From Atopsyche davidsoni (Eukaryota; Arthropoda; Insecta; Trichoptera; Hydrobiosidae): a stretch of DNA of 64,000 bases. This document shows positions 33,975-48,680 of the stretch, in pieces. A model generated the notes under the pieces. It saw nothing but the letters and a program-made list of their open reading frames with translations, did no database searches and was not told the origin of the DNA. The position numbers and the translations under genes were made by a program. Location of the stretch: the NCBI GenBank assembly GCA_022113835.1, contig JAILWY010000016.1, positions 3,882,501-3,946,500 of the forward strand, read 5' to 3'. Numbering within the stretch: position 1 is the first letter of the stretch; the number at the start of each line of letters is the position of its first letter.

Positions 33975-36900
33975 GCCCGTATCGATCGCGGTTGATGTTA
34001 ACATAAAAAATTAACAATTTGTTATTGAAATTTCAACATTGGTTTGATAATACATCTTAAAATATGAGCTGTGAATAAACATCATTGAGTAGAATACTTA
34101 TAAATTTCTTAAAAGTCTTTAAAATCAAAACAAAAAATTTGCATAGTATTTTTATTACACCAGCTTGGATTGAGTACGGAAGTTAAATTATAAAATATTA
34201 TCGTAATTCTTCATTAATAACTCACTCAATATTGGTAGTTTTTACATTAAAATTAAATTATTAAAATTTTAAATCCCAATTAAAATTTGACTGACCATTT
34301 TTTCTCGTAAATTACTGAGTTATTATTAGCAGTTTAATTGCCTTAATTTTTGGTATGAGATGTTTAAAAATAATGATTTCACTTCTAAGTAGTAGTGCAC
34401 ACATGCAAGTAATCGAATAATCTCACTTGTACGAAATTCTCAACATTCACAATATACAGGAATATATAAACTATTTTTTCGTACAAATAGATATGTTATT
34501 CATAATTAAGATAAATTAATATAGATATAGAATGAAAACACAACCACAGTGTACCAAAGTGAGATTATTAAAGAGATAGTTATGTAAAATCGATTAAAGG
34601 GTTCGACATGAGCGCATCCCTAAATTACGATCGATTTATACACGAGTAGTTCATCTACCTTTAGTTCAAATAGCTATTAATATTATGATTGTTTAGAGTG
34701 CTTGTAATATTAAGTTTATTTATAATGTATAAATGTTGCTTGTGTAAGATGTATGAAAGTTTAAATAATTTATTGCTTTCTTTTAGTTCATAACGTAGAC
34801 TGTAAAATTGTTATTAACATGTGTTGAAGCTGTTATTTTGATCATTTTAAAACTAAAATAATAGATAAGTGAAAATGTTTAATTATTTATAATCATCAGA
34901 AAATTTTCACTCTATAGAATAACTCTGAAAGCCATATTTGGATTTTTTATTTCATACTTATTGGTCTTATTCATAATAATTTCTAGCAAAGGAGTTGCTT
35001 ATTTATATTTATAGAAAATATTTTGAACCAGTTTTTAACACTTAACCAAAGATCAATTTTTTTTCAACCAAGATCAAAAGCTAGAATATTATAAACCTAC
35101 TACGTATTTATTTATAATTTTAATAATGAACGGTGTAATATAGATAAAAGATATATTATTCTGAATCGAATACTCAATGTGTAAAAAAAACTATTGATTG
35201 CTCAGGAATTGTTAATTTTTTTGAACATCATCAATTACGATGCAAAAAATAACTTTAATGGGATCAAAAATAATTTATTTTTATATTAGGAATTTATTAA
35301 AAAGAAGAAGTAACGTGTACATATTATAGAATATTATTTAAGTATTGTAAAATATCATACTATAGAATACATTATTTATTTGAAATATATTACGTACTTT
35401 AAATTTTCGTACCTTACCAGATGTGTATATAAAGATTGCTTGTAAAAATCGACAATAATTATTGGATTTACTATGAGATGTACATATTCTGAGTACAACG
35501 ATACATACAGTAAAATTCACTAATATTATTTTAATCTGGGACAAATGTAGTTTTTATGACTAAATATCCTAAAGGCAATCAATCAACCAATCAAGGCATT
35601 CTGTTTAAAATAAATTAAAAACAAGTTTGTTATCAATGAGAAAAGATTGTCACAGGCTTATTATTGGAACAAGTGATATCACAGTTTAATATAAAGAGCG
35701 AATTGGACTGATTTTGCCCTACGATATCATTATAATACTATAAATACAGAGAGAGACTTACGCAACAACGTTTTTTTTTCAAGATAATTGTATTTTTTGT
35801 TTTAATAATAAATTATTTGTGTTCATATAGCAACATGTTTTTTTTATTGATTCCCCATCTAAATATAATAATGTAATATAATATAGTTTTTTTTTATTAT
35901 ATTATGTGAAATCTACATAAACCTCAGGGCTGGTGTATTTTTAAGTTAAAAAATGTAGGTAATATTATTCATTGTTTTTTTATTTATATACATAATGATT
36001 ATATTTCAAATATTGTTTTAAGATTTTACATCAAGTCAGTATACACAGTATAAGCCAGTATTTAATTTAAAGACATGCTTTGTAGTTGCTCATTAATATT
36101 TTAAAAATGAACACATTAAATTTCACAAAATTATTTATTTAAAAAAACAGCATAACTGTTCATCAGTTTATAACTTAAAGTGCAGCAATTGAAAACAGAT
36201 AATTCGTCATTATTTATTTTTTACCTATGGGATATTTTTTTGAGAAAAGAGACAGGACGAGCTCAAATACAAGCACGTTCCTCTTCTGGTCAGTCTCTCC
36301 GTCCTTGTCTGTCATTCTTGGCCACATCTAAGCCAACGTAAATAAAAGAGGCCTGGGAGCTTGTGTTAGATGTTTTGATAAAGTTTTTACTTTGGCAAAG
36401 CGAACGAAGGTTAAAGCAGAACTGATTTTTGTTTATCGATAAGCTAAGGATACTTATCACCTAAATTTTTTGGCGAGCAAAAGATACTTTGCTGCTATCT
36501 AAAAAAATCGCTCGTATGTATGCATGCATATATAATAATTTTTGGAACAAAACTTTTATACAGAGGATCTAACACATAGTGGTAGCTTCTGTACGTATCA
36601 ATTATATATTATTTAACACATGTCAATAAAGTTAGATTTTTGTAAATATGTTTCTATTTTTTTTTTGTTCTATGTGACCTAGTACATTAAATATGTATTT
36701 TTTGCAACTAAATTCAAGTGGAGTGAAAGTGTACGTCTATATTTCTTGCACGTGAGTAGTCAAAATAAAATTTCACTTTCTTTCATGCAGCCGAGGCTGT
36801 ACGTATCATCGGACTCGCCCACACCGTTCAACTTCTAGGGTGGTCCGCATCCCAATTATTTATCGTGCGTCTCCCTCGCTCTAGCACAGGCCCGGCGTCA

Positions 36901-38429
36901 TTATGTGGCCGTCTCGCTCTGGCCGTACCTCTCAATTATGATTAAGGTGACCATCGACATTTGAACACAACGCGGGATAACACAGGCAAAATAAAACAAA
37001 AATACCTAAAACAAAAAATGCAAAAATAAATAATTGGAGCCATGAGACTATATGTATTTTTTTCTTACACTCATATTAAGCATAACTCGATGTTGAGTAT
37101 TATACAAAAAAACAATGCAATTTAAAATAGTATCGGATCCGAGCTTTGGAAGCGGAATGGTAATGTAAAATTATTAAAAAGCTCTATTAAAATACAGCTT
37201 TTTTCAGGCATGATTTAGCAGATGAGTTCACACGTGTTTTGCTCGGATAAGAATGGCTGGTCAGCCTAATCAAGTACGATCCGAGTGCAAGGCGAGGCAA
37301 GGCACCCCCGAGTTGAAAACAGCTGGGCCAAGCTTTTGTATAAATAAGCCAGATTGATCAATTATTTTATAAAGTGTGATCTTCGTAATAAATTATTGAA
37401 TAATCAAGCGAATAAAACAGACGCCAATCTTGCAATTTGATGCTTTTTACGGTAGTGGAGTTGGATATCATTCAAGAAATCGGAAATCACAAAACACACA
37501 TTCTTGTAGAGATGGAGTAATTCTTTAGAGATGGTGTGATTGTTATGAAGATTTAAAATAATATTAGAAATAATATTCACAGAAAGTAAAAACCACACAA
37601 GGGGATGAAATCTTTAATAACCGCAGAGTCGTTGATGGTTTTAAATATTTTAAGTACGAAACAGAATATATTCATGCATATAGTCTGTTAAATATACGTT
37701 TATTTGGTTAATAATTTGATATCATATTAGATTGAAAGCAAAGTTTTGAATTACTTACTAAGCACACCACGACAGACATGCAGAGAACGATATTATCACC
37801 TGCCATTTGGGATTTCAGCACTTAGACATGAGTCAACTTTAGATAAATCATCATTGAGAATTCAGATCTGCGTTAAGAAGCTGCTGGTAGTAAGATTGAG
37901 AAGTTGAATCTTAATATGGGAGACTGTACCGGAGTTGTCTGATGAAAGGACGACTTGGTGAATTCTAGGGGATGCCAAGTATTTCATTTAAGAAGAAGAC
38001 GAATCATACATATTTTGGAGTTGTATTTAAGAAGTAAAAAATTCATAGGATGCTATGTGAGTAGCACATATTTATATTACCCAAAAAGGTTAATTTTAAC
38101 ATGAACAGAGTCAAAAAAATGCATCAACGAATGATCTTGAATGTACCTAAAATAACTGTTAATAAGATTTTTAAATTAATGAATAATATTTGAATAATTA
38201 AAAAATATCTGCTATACAATGAAACATTTAAAAAAAATTCAATCAAATTCCACTCAGTGGTTTTTGATCAAAATATTATTAACGCATAAGCGCAAGTGCA
38301 ACAGCATAAATCAAACAGAAATATAACTGAACCTAAAAATACAGTAATATCTTGTAACCATAATTTAAAAAAAATCGTCACGTCACGGTTTATAAATCAA
38401 ATTAATATAATCACTATTAATATTGAAAG
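33975..38429. other. Intergenic, AT-rich; GC islands at 36790-36960 and 37240-37340
   Basis: No gene seen. The 36.8-kb island starts after a splice-acceptor-like TTCTTTCATGCAG and holds AATTATTTATCG and CAATTATGATTAAGG within CpG-rich DNA. A short open frame follows the AG but matches no family I know. Confidence 0.4.
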
Positions 38430-41400
38430 TCTTCGCACGCCAGCGGTTTTTAACAAAAATTTAATACATTCTCAGAAATACCATGAAGCGGCGAGAGAAC
38501 TTGTTTGGCCGCGGAATATCTCCTCCTTCAGAGAAAGCAAAATCATGGAAATAATGCAGGCCGGAGATTTGACTCCAGATACCTTGGAAATGCTCGGGAA
38601 TATTCATAACTGTCTCCATTGTCACGACCTCCGCAGGGTCTGGCATTCACGACATCTCAATTGTATGGCACGAATCATCGTAATGAAAATTGCCTACAAA
38701 TTAACAGCCTGTTGCTTTTGATATTATACTTGCATTGTGTTTCGGCCTTTGGAGTTATGCGCGTTATTTTTGTGTCAATGCTGCATTTACATAATTTTAG
38801 GGTGATTATATTAACACACAAGACACATCATGAATTTTTTAAAATAAAAATACCATCTTAAATCTAAGCAGTAAATTTTATGTTTAAACTTAAATACCTA
38901 CAATATAGTGAGTACCGTCATTTATTGAAAATGTAAGAACTAAATTGGTACAGCGCATCTGATTATTACGATGTTTTTCGGTTGCTTTTATTTAAAATAT
39001 TGCAATTATTTTTACTGGCAAAACCCTATTGAATATTTTAAAACTAAGGTGCTTACATACCCTATATCAAGCATTTCATTTATTTAAATATTTTGAGCAT
39101 GGATCCATGCAGGAAATCAGTACCACGAAACTCTGCACAGTGAACTTCCGAGTCCTCCGTTAGAAGCAAACATTTTTTTTAAACCACTTGCTTTCTTATC
39201 ATAATTTAAACCGCCAAGTTAATTAACATTTAAAATGTACAATGGTTTCATTTATTTTATTACAATAATAAATAATCGCAGTCCGAATTGCTTTCTCGGT
39301 AGTTTCAAACCTACGAAATAAATTGAGTACTCAGATCGATTAATCAAACACATTGACAGCCGCGCTCTCCGCGCCGGCGGGCGGCTGTTCTGATTTCTCA
39401 ATAGAGTTTCAGAACGACAATGCCGATGGTGACGAGAAAAAATAGATAAAAATTACACAAGTAATATAATAGAAAATATCATAAGCATGCTGTAGAAAGT
39501 AGTTTCATGCAATGCACTCAGACCATATCTTCTCTTCACTGTAATATGTAACGTATTGTGACAATGACACGTGAAATTTTGTGTAATACTGTTTTAATAT
39601 AAATAGCTTTTAAAGTGTCATGATATTGAAATTATATTGGTTTAATGATAAGTACTGAAGCCTTACGTGTATTGAACGAAACTAAATAACAACCAATCAG
39701 ATCAATTACACTTTCCTACGTACACACCACTCATATAATTTTAGTTATTATAAAACGTTAATAGGAATGAAATATATCATTAGTATCATTTGTAAAAGTA
39801 ATTGCTTTGTATAGTAATGAAAACAAGTAATAAACATTTAGTATTTTTTAATATTTTATTGTAGAAGGAGTTAAACGTTCTTTTGCCATGTAATGTTTGT
39901 TTCTACTTAAATTCTTGCAGAGATGCGTTGATACATCAGTATTTTACAAAAATAATTTTATAGCATCCGTAGCATGAATATTTGACGTCTCATAAGGAAG
40001 TGGTCAACTCATATATCTGTGAAAGATCTATGTAGTTATATTTTATAGACTGCATTTGTGAAGGCAATAACATGTCCCCGTCGACAGCAAAGTCATAAAA
40101 AAATAAATTGGCTTCTTGTAGAGTTATGTGAGAATAAAAGTACTTCAATTTATACTGACCGTAAGGTAATATTAATATGCTATATTCGCGTCCACGTTAA
40201 AGTCTTCGGCCTGTCAAAGAGCTTTTTGCATTGCATGATTCAAGAGACAGTTCTCTGCCAAGGCTAGCAAAGATTATAACATTTTCCCTTGTCATATACG
40301 TGTCTTGAAATATGTTCAAATACATGAAAGGCTTCTTGAAGGCAACATAATTAACAATTTCTTGTTTTACGGTATAAACGCGTCGATTCAGACAAGTCGT
40401 CAGAAATCAATTTCTTTTTTATTTTTCTTTGTACAGGTTTCAATATAAATAAAATGACTTGTACTTATTACACTCAATTAAAAATAAATTATTTATATTT
40501 AATTGAATACTAGAAGGCTGCACTGAATAGTGCGCTCGGTATTTACACAAAGACAATCTGGGGGTATACTATAAGATGAGCATACATATTCCGCTGTTGC
40601 TTGTACATGGCTGCCATTTTGTACCCTGGGTGTGTATAAAGGATCGGTAATGGAGTAGAGGACTTGGAATGATTGTGGAAAGATATGCTCTGGAAGTACC
40701 TAGTCGAGGTGGGAGGGCTCCTGCTATAGTTTCTGCAGAAGGAGTAGCAGATCTAAACGCCAGAGCTTTGCAAGGGAAGGGTTATATAATAATACTATTG
40801 GGCATTAGCGATGCGCAGACTTTTCCTTCCAATATAAAATTGCGGTGTAGAAAAACCCGAGGATCCCCACTATACTATTTTCCCCTTAGAAAACCACGAA
40901 CACTGGCTCAGCATGAGTATATGGTCTGTGAAATAGTCGCCAACCTCCTCTAAGGTTAGGAACTTGATGAAGATATATCATGCATATATCACGAAGAACG
41001 TATTTTTTTTAAATACAAAATAAGTTCTGCTGTATTTAATGTATACTATGATTCATTATTGATTTGGATTGGAATATTTGTTTTGTATTTTTGTACGTAT
41101 CTCCAAATCGCGTCACTGCCACAGAGCGGCGCAGCACCGGAATAAAGGTCGTCCTACACTTCCCGGCTGTTGTTATTGTTCCCTGTTTTGTTAGTCCTCC
41201 CCCCCGCCCCTGTAATGGGGTATTGTTTTGTTTGGTGCTCGCGAGGACGTAGGCGGGCATTCCGGGGAGAGATGGCCGCTAATGACATTTTAATTGTGGA
41301 CAACACTCGCATGGGAGTTCTCAATGGTACCGGTCCTAACCATCGACCATACACACATGTAAGCACAATAGCAACAACAGCACTGGGCATTTTTTTGTGA

Positions 41401-44400
41401 GATCTCCACTGTAAATCCGGCTTACTTACAATACTTATGCTATAATCTTAGAAGAGAAAAAATCTTGCTGGGCTAATCTATTTTTACGGCATTAAAAGGT
41501 TTTTAAAACATATCATTATGATAACGTAGGAAAAAATATTTTAAATAATTTATGATTATGTAATTTATTTCAAATACGGGAGAATATTAAAAAAAAGTAG
41601 GAGAGTCTGTGTAACACCAATTTAAAAAAAAAAAAAGTAAATTCTAAACTATCTTTTAGCTATTTAGTTTTTATTAATTTTTTTTTGGCATTAGGAAACA
41701 AACCTTTTTTTCTTTATATAAATGACCCATGGCTAATTAAGAGTGGGAAGACGATATAAAGAAAAACGTTCCCTGTTTTTCATCAAATTTCGTATAATTT
41801 TATCAACGGTGGCTTTACCTTGAAATTTCAATTTCGAGAAACAATATCGTTATAGTAACCAAACTGATGCTTCAGCAAACATAAACCGAAATTTAATTAT
41901 TTTTAAAATGCCTCAAGGGGTAAAGCCTTTTTGCCATTTTTAGGCTTTCATTTTTCATAAATTTTTTGTGTTTGTTAAAAAGTTAAAAATAATTTATTTA
42001 TTCATTTAATACACATAAAGCAATAAAATTTAACAAAATATTACCTACGAAAGTTGTGTGGGAGTTTTGGTTTAAGGCGCCTCGACTTCTTGGCTACGGC
42101 TGCTCTCAAATTATCATATTTTCTTGTTGTATTTTAAATATTTTCTTGGTAACAGTACATTTAAAATTTGTGCTCGTCCGGAACCGCCATTGAAATCGTT
42201 TTCAGAGCTAGATAATTATGATCACAAATTATTTTCTTATGAATGTAGTTTTTGTCTTGTGGTAACGAACGCCCGTGCAATTATGTAACGAAATTGCCAA
42301 CAAAAAATAAATTAAACATTCAAATCGATAGAATTATGTGTGGGTATCATTCGGGAGGCAATTCGCTCAGTTGTCGGGACCGTTGACTCTACTCTAATCC
42401 TTTTCCAGGCTGGCGAGTAAGCCGATTTAATTACACACAATCCCACTTCGGTTGATTAAAATAAATCATTTATTTTATTCACGGTATCTAAAATGTATCA
42501 CCCGTACACGAGAAACTGGGTATTATTTCTAAGCCACAAAAAAAAAAAATTTACATAGACTAATTGCCGCCACGAGTTCATCGGAGGTCGTGGGAGAATA
42601 GGATGTGTCATATCGTATATCTCTAAATAAAAGATATCAAAAAAATAAAACTCAAATAGTTGAGAGACTATTAACATAAAATGGATGCTGAGTTGATTTT
42701 CACTTTGGAGAGACATTCTCAAAACTGATATGAAAATACGTATTATTTTTTCTACCAAGCACGTCCAGGTGTATTTATGAAACCTATCACGCATTTATAA
42801 GTTTAGTTATACGGACAGGAGATATCTATTCTTTACAAGACAGAAACTGCCAAAATAATATAGGCATGCTTATAATCGTTTATATTTGAGCTTTGGGGTT
42901 ATTTACAGTTTCATACATAATTTATACGCGAGTTGGTTAAATAAAAAATTCACACTGCAACTGTAAGAAACTTTCTTAAGTTCCTCCATAAAATATGTTA
43001 ATTATGTTCAGGTGTATGTTCATAATTTTATCCACATGATGTTCGGATATTATAAAGGTATGTCAGCTATATTTTACAAGCGTTATTTGTCCGAGGGTGT
43101 CAGGGAAGGCTTGGCGCCGCACCTGGCCCGCTCCTGGCCTCGACTTCCCTTCATAAACACTTCATTCCGCACGACGTGCCGAGCGGGCGCGCCGGGCGTG
43201 CTGTACGTGCCGAAAATAGCGCGCTCGAAAATACAGGGGATCGCGGACGCGAATAGTCTGACAAAAGGGTGAGAGCTGCTTAACTAGCATGGCAGTCGCG
43301 GCTTTCGGTGGCTGGGTCTCTTTTTGGATGGCGAAAACCAAAAAAAAATTACCGAAATGACACTGCTCTTACATACACAACTCGACCCACCACTGGTGAA
43401 AAAAATTTCTTTAGTGCAATTACAATCTAAAGTATCAGATTGTTTGTCTGCTTACATATTATTTTATTAAGGTTAATAATAAAACGACGAAGACGAAGTA
43501 GCCGTCATCACTAGCGGAGGCTTTTAGAGTTGAATTTTAAATTCTTCCGCACCTATAAGCTGTGCCAATTTCCTGGTATCGGGTGGCTGTCCACTAGAAC
43601 TATGGGAGGCCTACTGCGTGCGTATCTAAGCTCAAGCAGTCCTTGTACAGTGGAATCACGACCGGTCCTCCATCACGGCGCACGTGGTCGGCCAATGTTG
43701 TCAGAACTGTTCGTGTTATCACGCGCCGCTCCTCGGCCCGGGACCTCCTCCTGCGGTATCAGGTACCGGATCAGGCGCTCTGGGCTCCAAGTATACTTCG
43801 TCCAGATTCGACAGAAATTACCCTCTGCCAACTTATCACTTACGATAGTGCAGCTTTATCATCGAAACATATTTCAACGTAAAATAATCAAGGAGTTTGT
43901 TGTAAAAATTATTTCTCTGTTTTGTCATAAATACAATAATAGCGGGGCTCTGAACTTTTCACATCTACATGTAAAGATGCCAAATAAACTTAAGAAAAAC
44001 AGTAAGTTCAATTGCTTACAGTGGGTTTCAAATAAAAGTGTTAAATTGTATGCACTGAGTATAAAATGGATGAGTGTGCTTACCAGGCGTATTAAAAATC
44101 AGAATTAAAATACAACGCTTAAATGTATGAAAATATATACCTTGTACGTGCATGCTGCTTACATCTACTGTGTTATTAAAATTGGTTCCAGTTTTTCTGA
44201 GGACAGTTCGGTTTTGACTTCAATATTCGTAAATGAAGTAATTTTTTTAGTGATTTTCGCTATTCAGGATGGACATATTATACTCCATACTCTGGTACCT
44301 CGGTACTTTGGCACGAGCCCACTGTGCGGTACACTTGTACCCGCTTCAGTTCCGTCTTTGTTTCAGCCGACTATTCATCTTATCACGTCGTAGCAGATAC

Positions 44401-46139
44401 GAAAGCCTCCACGAGGTTCGCGACCACCCTGCGCCCGTCACGTGCTGTTAGGCAACCCACCTACTCCGCGTGGCGTATCTCTCAATCTACGAGGCCTAGC
44501 AGATAAGATAGTAGTCATGTACAGTAATCCGGTATATCGTAACATGACAGGGAACTCAAATAATCCTTTGCTACCAAAAATAAACATTGCTCTTTTGTGT
44601 TTATTCTATGAGTGAGACATATCCTGGCTTAAATTATCTAAGCGCGTAGTCCATAAACTACACTACTGTGTACCGGATCGCTAGCAGAAAAAGCAAGCGA
44701 GTTGTTTGAAGCAATCAGAATCGGTTACAAGTAGGTCCGGTTCAAGATGTCTCGAGATATTTGCATTTTAGTACCAGAGAAGGAGAGAAATTATTGTTAT
44801 TTCATAATTTTCGTAAGTTTTGGCAGCCGTTGTTATAATTTCAGATTTATATAATATTTAATTACCATTATTGGAGAGGAGTACAAATGCTATATTTTAT
44901 TTGCAGATTCCATTTTTTATCAGGACATATTTTTCCCGTTACGAATGTACTTGCAGAAGTTTTAATCCACCTGTAATGTGTTAATATTGAATTATACGAA
45001 AGTTTTAGGTACTCTGCTAAAAAACTTAAATTCGACGCTAAAGATGTATTAGTCCAGTTCTGTTGAAGTGACAGAAACAAGATTATGAAATAGATTTGAA
45101 TGAAAATAAGTCTCGATTATGTGACAGCAAATACATCAGAAGTTATCTCAAGATTGTTTAGAGCGACCGTTACATTTAATTCTTAATTGATAATTTGGCT
45201 GAAATAATGCGATGTAGGAGAACCTGCTTGCTTTATCTGATGTGTCAAACTTGTAGATCAAATTAGAAATGGGCATAGTCGACACAATCGACCAAACTCG
45301 AATTATTATCGTTATTTTTTTTAAAATATCTGTATTTAAATATCCTAACTTTAGTTAACGTAGGACAGTTTTACTTTAAAAAAGAAAATTATGAGTTCTC
45401 TGCAATAATTTTTTTAAATTTTCCGCTATTAAATTCCCAACGGACGTCGTCAGTAAAAAAATATCCGAACCAAACATTAATTTATACGAACACTTGAATC
45501 TTAAAATATCACTTAACATTCATTCACCGCAATTATTATTGAATGAATTATTGTTCGACCATTCTCTCATTATTTCACATGAATGAATCGAATATTATGA
45601 ATAATCGTTTATTCGATTATGCCCATCATTACATCCAATACCACCTGCAAAGCATCGGGCCAAAATACGCGTATGTAAATAGAAGCAGCTATTTTTTCAA
45701 CGGTTCATCATACCGAACGTTATCAATCAACTACTGAACTTTGGTCTGCCTTTCGATGGCGATGTGTAAAAGAGATTTGAAAATTAATCGATACAGTGCT
45801 GGCCCTAAGATCTTTCTTTCTATATATTAATTTGCAATAAAGAAACCAAACTTTTTGTCCAGACAACCATTAGAAGTCGTTAAAGTTTTCTATTACTCAA
45901 AGAAAATAGTTCGAAATTTTATTAACATATATATGTAATATTTAAATTTAATATATAATATTTTTAATGTGTCTTTAAAAGACGGAGAGTAAAAGCAGTA
46001 TCAAAACATTAATTACACTAAAAAATAAATTTACAACTCTTTACTAATTATGTTCAAAGCTGTTTCGCAAAGATTTGCTCATTTTCAGCCCTATCGTATC
46101 TTACATAGTCTAGTTCCAACATTAATAGCTATAACGTAA
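38430..46139. other. Intergenic with a dense series of GC islands
   Basis: Islands at about 38430-38650, 39350-39430, 40620-40950, 41100-41400, 43085-43270, 43560-43800 and 44280-44500, separated by AT-rich DNA. Open frames within them (for example 38296-38721, 40669-40953 and 43530-44108) show no signal peptides, motifs or splice structure. The spacing and composition suggest regulatory elements rather than genes. Confidence 0.35.
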
Positions 46140-46142
46140 TAT

Positions 46143-46156
46143 GGGGGGGGGGGGGG
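46143..46156 (+). repeat. Run of 14 G
   Basis: An uninterrupted G14 in otherwise AT-rich DNA. It could form a quadruplex or be a base-calling length artefact. Confidence 0.9.
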
Positions 46157-47573
46157 ATAACCAGATTATTAAAATAATTATATAAAGTAAAGACTTCATC
46201 AAAAAAATTTAAAATTTATAAATAACATGGTATGACTCCAAAAACATTGTTACTTATTTTTGTAATCTAAATTAATTCTTAGAACGACTACATTTTACGA
46301 TGGTTCATATCTGATTCCTCCGGTATTTTTTCTCCTCTACAAAGTCTCTGCACGAAGCCAGAATGTACATAATAATAATTAAGGTCCACATTAATAATGA
46401 GCCCGGGAGCTATACAGCTCGAGCGCCCGGGAGTGATATCAACCCAACGTTTATACTCAAGACTCCAGGCTGATGTTTCTTAACCTGTGATTAGTTCACG
46501 AAATACCTGAACTTCTGTGCAGCTCATCGATACATCGCACCATGGATACGCTATATATTTTTTCCATGAAAATATATTATACTAATAAAATTACCTTACC
46601 CTGTTATTGATCTCTCTCCAAAAATAACATGATTTCAAATTGAACTTTTAAAACTAGATAAACATTACACTTTAAAAGACCTCGAGATTAGTTTGAGTTG
46701 AACACAGCCATGCGTTTATAAACTATGTTTTTATAGTATTCGGTTAAAGTAGTTGTTAGAGTGTCACTGTATCTTAAAAATACTTATTTAAAGAACAACA
46801 AATTTATTTAAAAAAATATTGGAGTTTAAAGCGATTAAAAATAATTTTAATGACACAAAAGAGAGATATCGATCGTTTCGACAATAAGATCAACGGTATA
46901 CTTTTAGGACTGCTCTATTTGTTTTACGCTACCAAATCAAAGCTTCAGCCTGAATACTTATTTAATATCTTACATAATAACAGATTTACCTCCGAGTGCG
47001 CCTTTTGATAAAAATCCAAATACTTTTTTGGAAAATCAACACGAGTGGTCACGCCATACAAATAACACGGAGCAATACCGCTCGAGGACGGGGCTGTGTC
47101 CAATTTGTCTATTTTAGGAGAACAAAAAGAAAAGAGAGCGGGAGTGAGTAATTACGGACGGCCACGGTATTTAATTTTACATCATTTTTTAGACGGAGTC
47201 TGTGATAGCGCGCCAGGCTAGAAGGGGAGACTATTGAATAATATTATTCATAAAATATTTTTAAATTAAAGCAACAGCATTAAATTTTTAAATATGATAA
47301 GTATGTTTATTAGTCCCGTTCAATATGTCAATTTAAAACTCAACAGTCGTCAGTGGGGGTGCCTTTCGTCGAATATCACATCACAATCACAATACGATAA
47401 TAATACATTTGTACAAAACTGATTGTTCTATGATAAAATGGTAATATCTTACTAATAACTTGATATCATAAGACATGACAGTGTTAGAAATATACTGCAT
47501 AATCTAATTTGAGTAATTTAGATCTATCTGACAATACAATAGGCCTACTTCGTAACATCAATATATGAATATT
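46157..47573. other. Intergenic; GC islands at 46390-46460 and 47040-47230
   Basis: The first island contains an imperfect palindrome, CCCGGGAGCT ... AGCTCGAGCGCCCGGG. No gene seen. Confidence 0.35.
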
Positions 47574-47735
47574 TTAAATAAAATACTTGAGTGATTTTTC
47601 CACGTGTTAATTTTTATTGGTGACCGGTTTCGCCAACCTTTCTCGTTGGCATTATAAAACTGAGCGTAATTTTATTTAAAATATTAAATATAATATATTT
47701 AATTCCACCGAGTGCTCCCTGTCAGAAATGTTGAT
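47574..47735 (-). mobile_element. Half copy of the 21.4-kb palindrome unit with its tail
   Basis: Bases 47574-47662 match the left arm at 21374-21468 (ATACTTGAGTGATTTTTCCA ... GGTGACCGGTTTCGCCAACC). The tail AATTCCACCGAGTGCTCCCTG follows at about 47700. On the minus strand it keeps GCCAAC...GTTGGC-GAAAC-CGGTC, with the canonical GTC triplet, but the CTGATGA box is lost. Confidence 0.7.
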
Positions 47736-47809
47736 TATTAACGGGTGAATCCAAAAAAATAGTTTTTTTTTTTTTAGTAAAAATATCCGTAGTCGGATTT
47801 CCCAAATTT

Positions 47810-48015
47810 TCCCGTGCGGCAGGTGGAGGTCGCGGGGGCTGACAGGTGTGTCGCAGAGCTGGCCCGCGGGCACCCTCCCCGGCGCGGGGCCGCGGGGGTG
47901 ACAGTGGCGGGCCCGCGGCCGCGTGAAGCGCCCACACACGGCGGACCACCGGCCGAGACGGGGGTGACCATCGCTCGGGGCCCACTCCGGGACACCCCGG
48001 CGATTTATGATGCAT
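47810..48015. promoter_or_regulatory. Very GC-rich island, candidate regulatory element
   Basis: By eye roughly three quarters G+C or more over 200 bp. It contains TGACAGGTGTG (T-box-like half site) and, at its right edge, GATTTATGATGCATTG (a Hox/Cdx-like TTTATGA). Overlapping open frames in both directions are explained by composition. Confidence 0.35.
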
Positions 48016-48133
48016 TGCTGATCGATTGGTTAGCATTTTTGGCGACTTCAAAGAAAAAAATTTAACCGTGTTGTTTCAAAGTGTTCATGTTATAAGGTCT
48101 CAATCTGCGAAATAAAATAATATTTCGCTTATA

Positions 48134-48680
48134 CAGTAATACCCCGCTTTACGCGACTCCGTTTCACTATAACGCGAATTTCTTATTTAACCCTTAAATG
48201 CATATTGACGTAAGATGGCTAGTAAATGCATGGTGATGGTATATCTGCAACATAAGGTTTTTTAATAAAATAGTATAAAAATATTTTTTTTTATTATTTC
48301 TATCTATGTCTCCCTGCATTACAATGTACATGTTTACAAGATATATTTTTTTCAAGAGGTCAGAACAAGGTCATGCATTAAGGGTTAAGAATGTGTATGA
48401 ACATGATGTAGTCATTGACTTCTCTTAACAATTAAAAACAGCGTTGGGTGCTATGAACGTATTTTACAAGAACGTAAAAGAAACGCTACCCAAAAGACAA
48501 TAGATATATTTTTCAGTAAAAATAACATGTAATACTGCATTAAGTGTTCTTAGAATTAATGTGATTGTTTCTAATGATTCGAATTTTTTTGTTTTAAGTT
48601 TTGACTATGTATGTATGTTTAATCGTTAACGCGATTTTTTCCGGAATGTATCCCTCGCGTAAAGCGGGGTGTTACTGTAC
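48134..48680. mobile_element. Non-autonomous pogo/Tigger-like element (~545 bp)
   Basis: The left end ACAGTAATACCCCGCTTTAC at 48134 matches the reverse complement of the right end (CGCGTAAAGCGGGGTGTTAC, then TGTA) over about 24 bases with one difference. Ends beginning CAGTA with flanking TA fit the pogo/Tigger group. There is no transposase frame. It contains the piggyBac-like element at 48191-48384. Confidence 0.75.
48191..48384. mobile_element. piggyBac-like miniature element (194 bp), nested
   Basis: Ends CCCTTAAATGCAT and ATGCATTAAGGG are inverted copies differing by one base. TTAA lies on both sides (48187-48190 and 48385-48388), the target site that piggyBac elements duplicate. It sits entirely inside the pogo-like element, so it arrived later. 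Confidence 0.72.

Noticed and set aside
36793..36960. Possible terminal coding exon after TTTCATGCAG, with frame RLYVSSDSPTPFNF
   Set aside because: The acceptor is good, but all three frames are open for some distance, no upstream partner in phase was found, and the region fits the GC-island pattern.
38461..38646. Minus-strand frame that reads somewhat protein-like (IPEHFQGIWSQISGLHYFHD)
   Set aside because: No start, donor or family match; the opposite strand is open too.
43530..44108. 192-codon open frame
   Set aside because: Begins at TTG, is half GC island and half AT-rich sequence, and has no domain signature.
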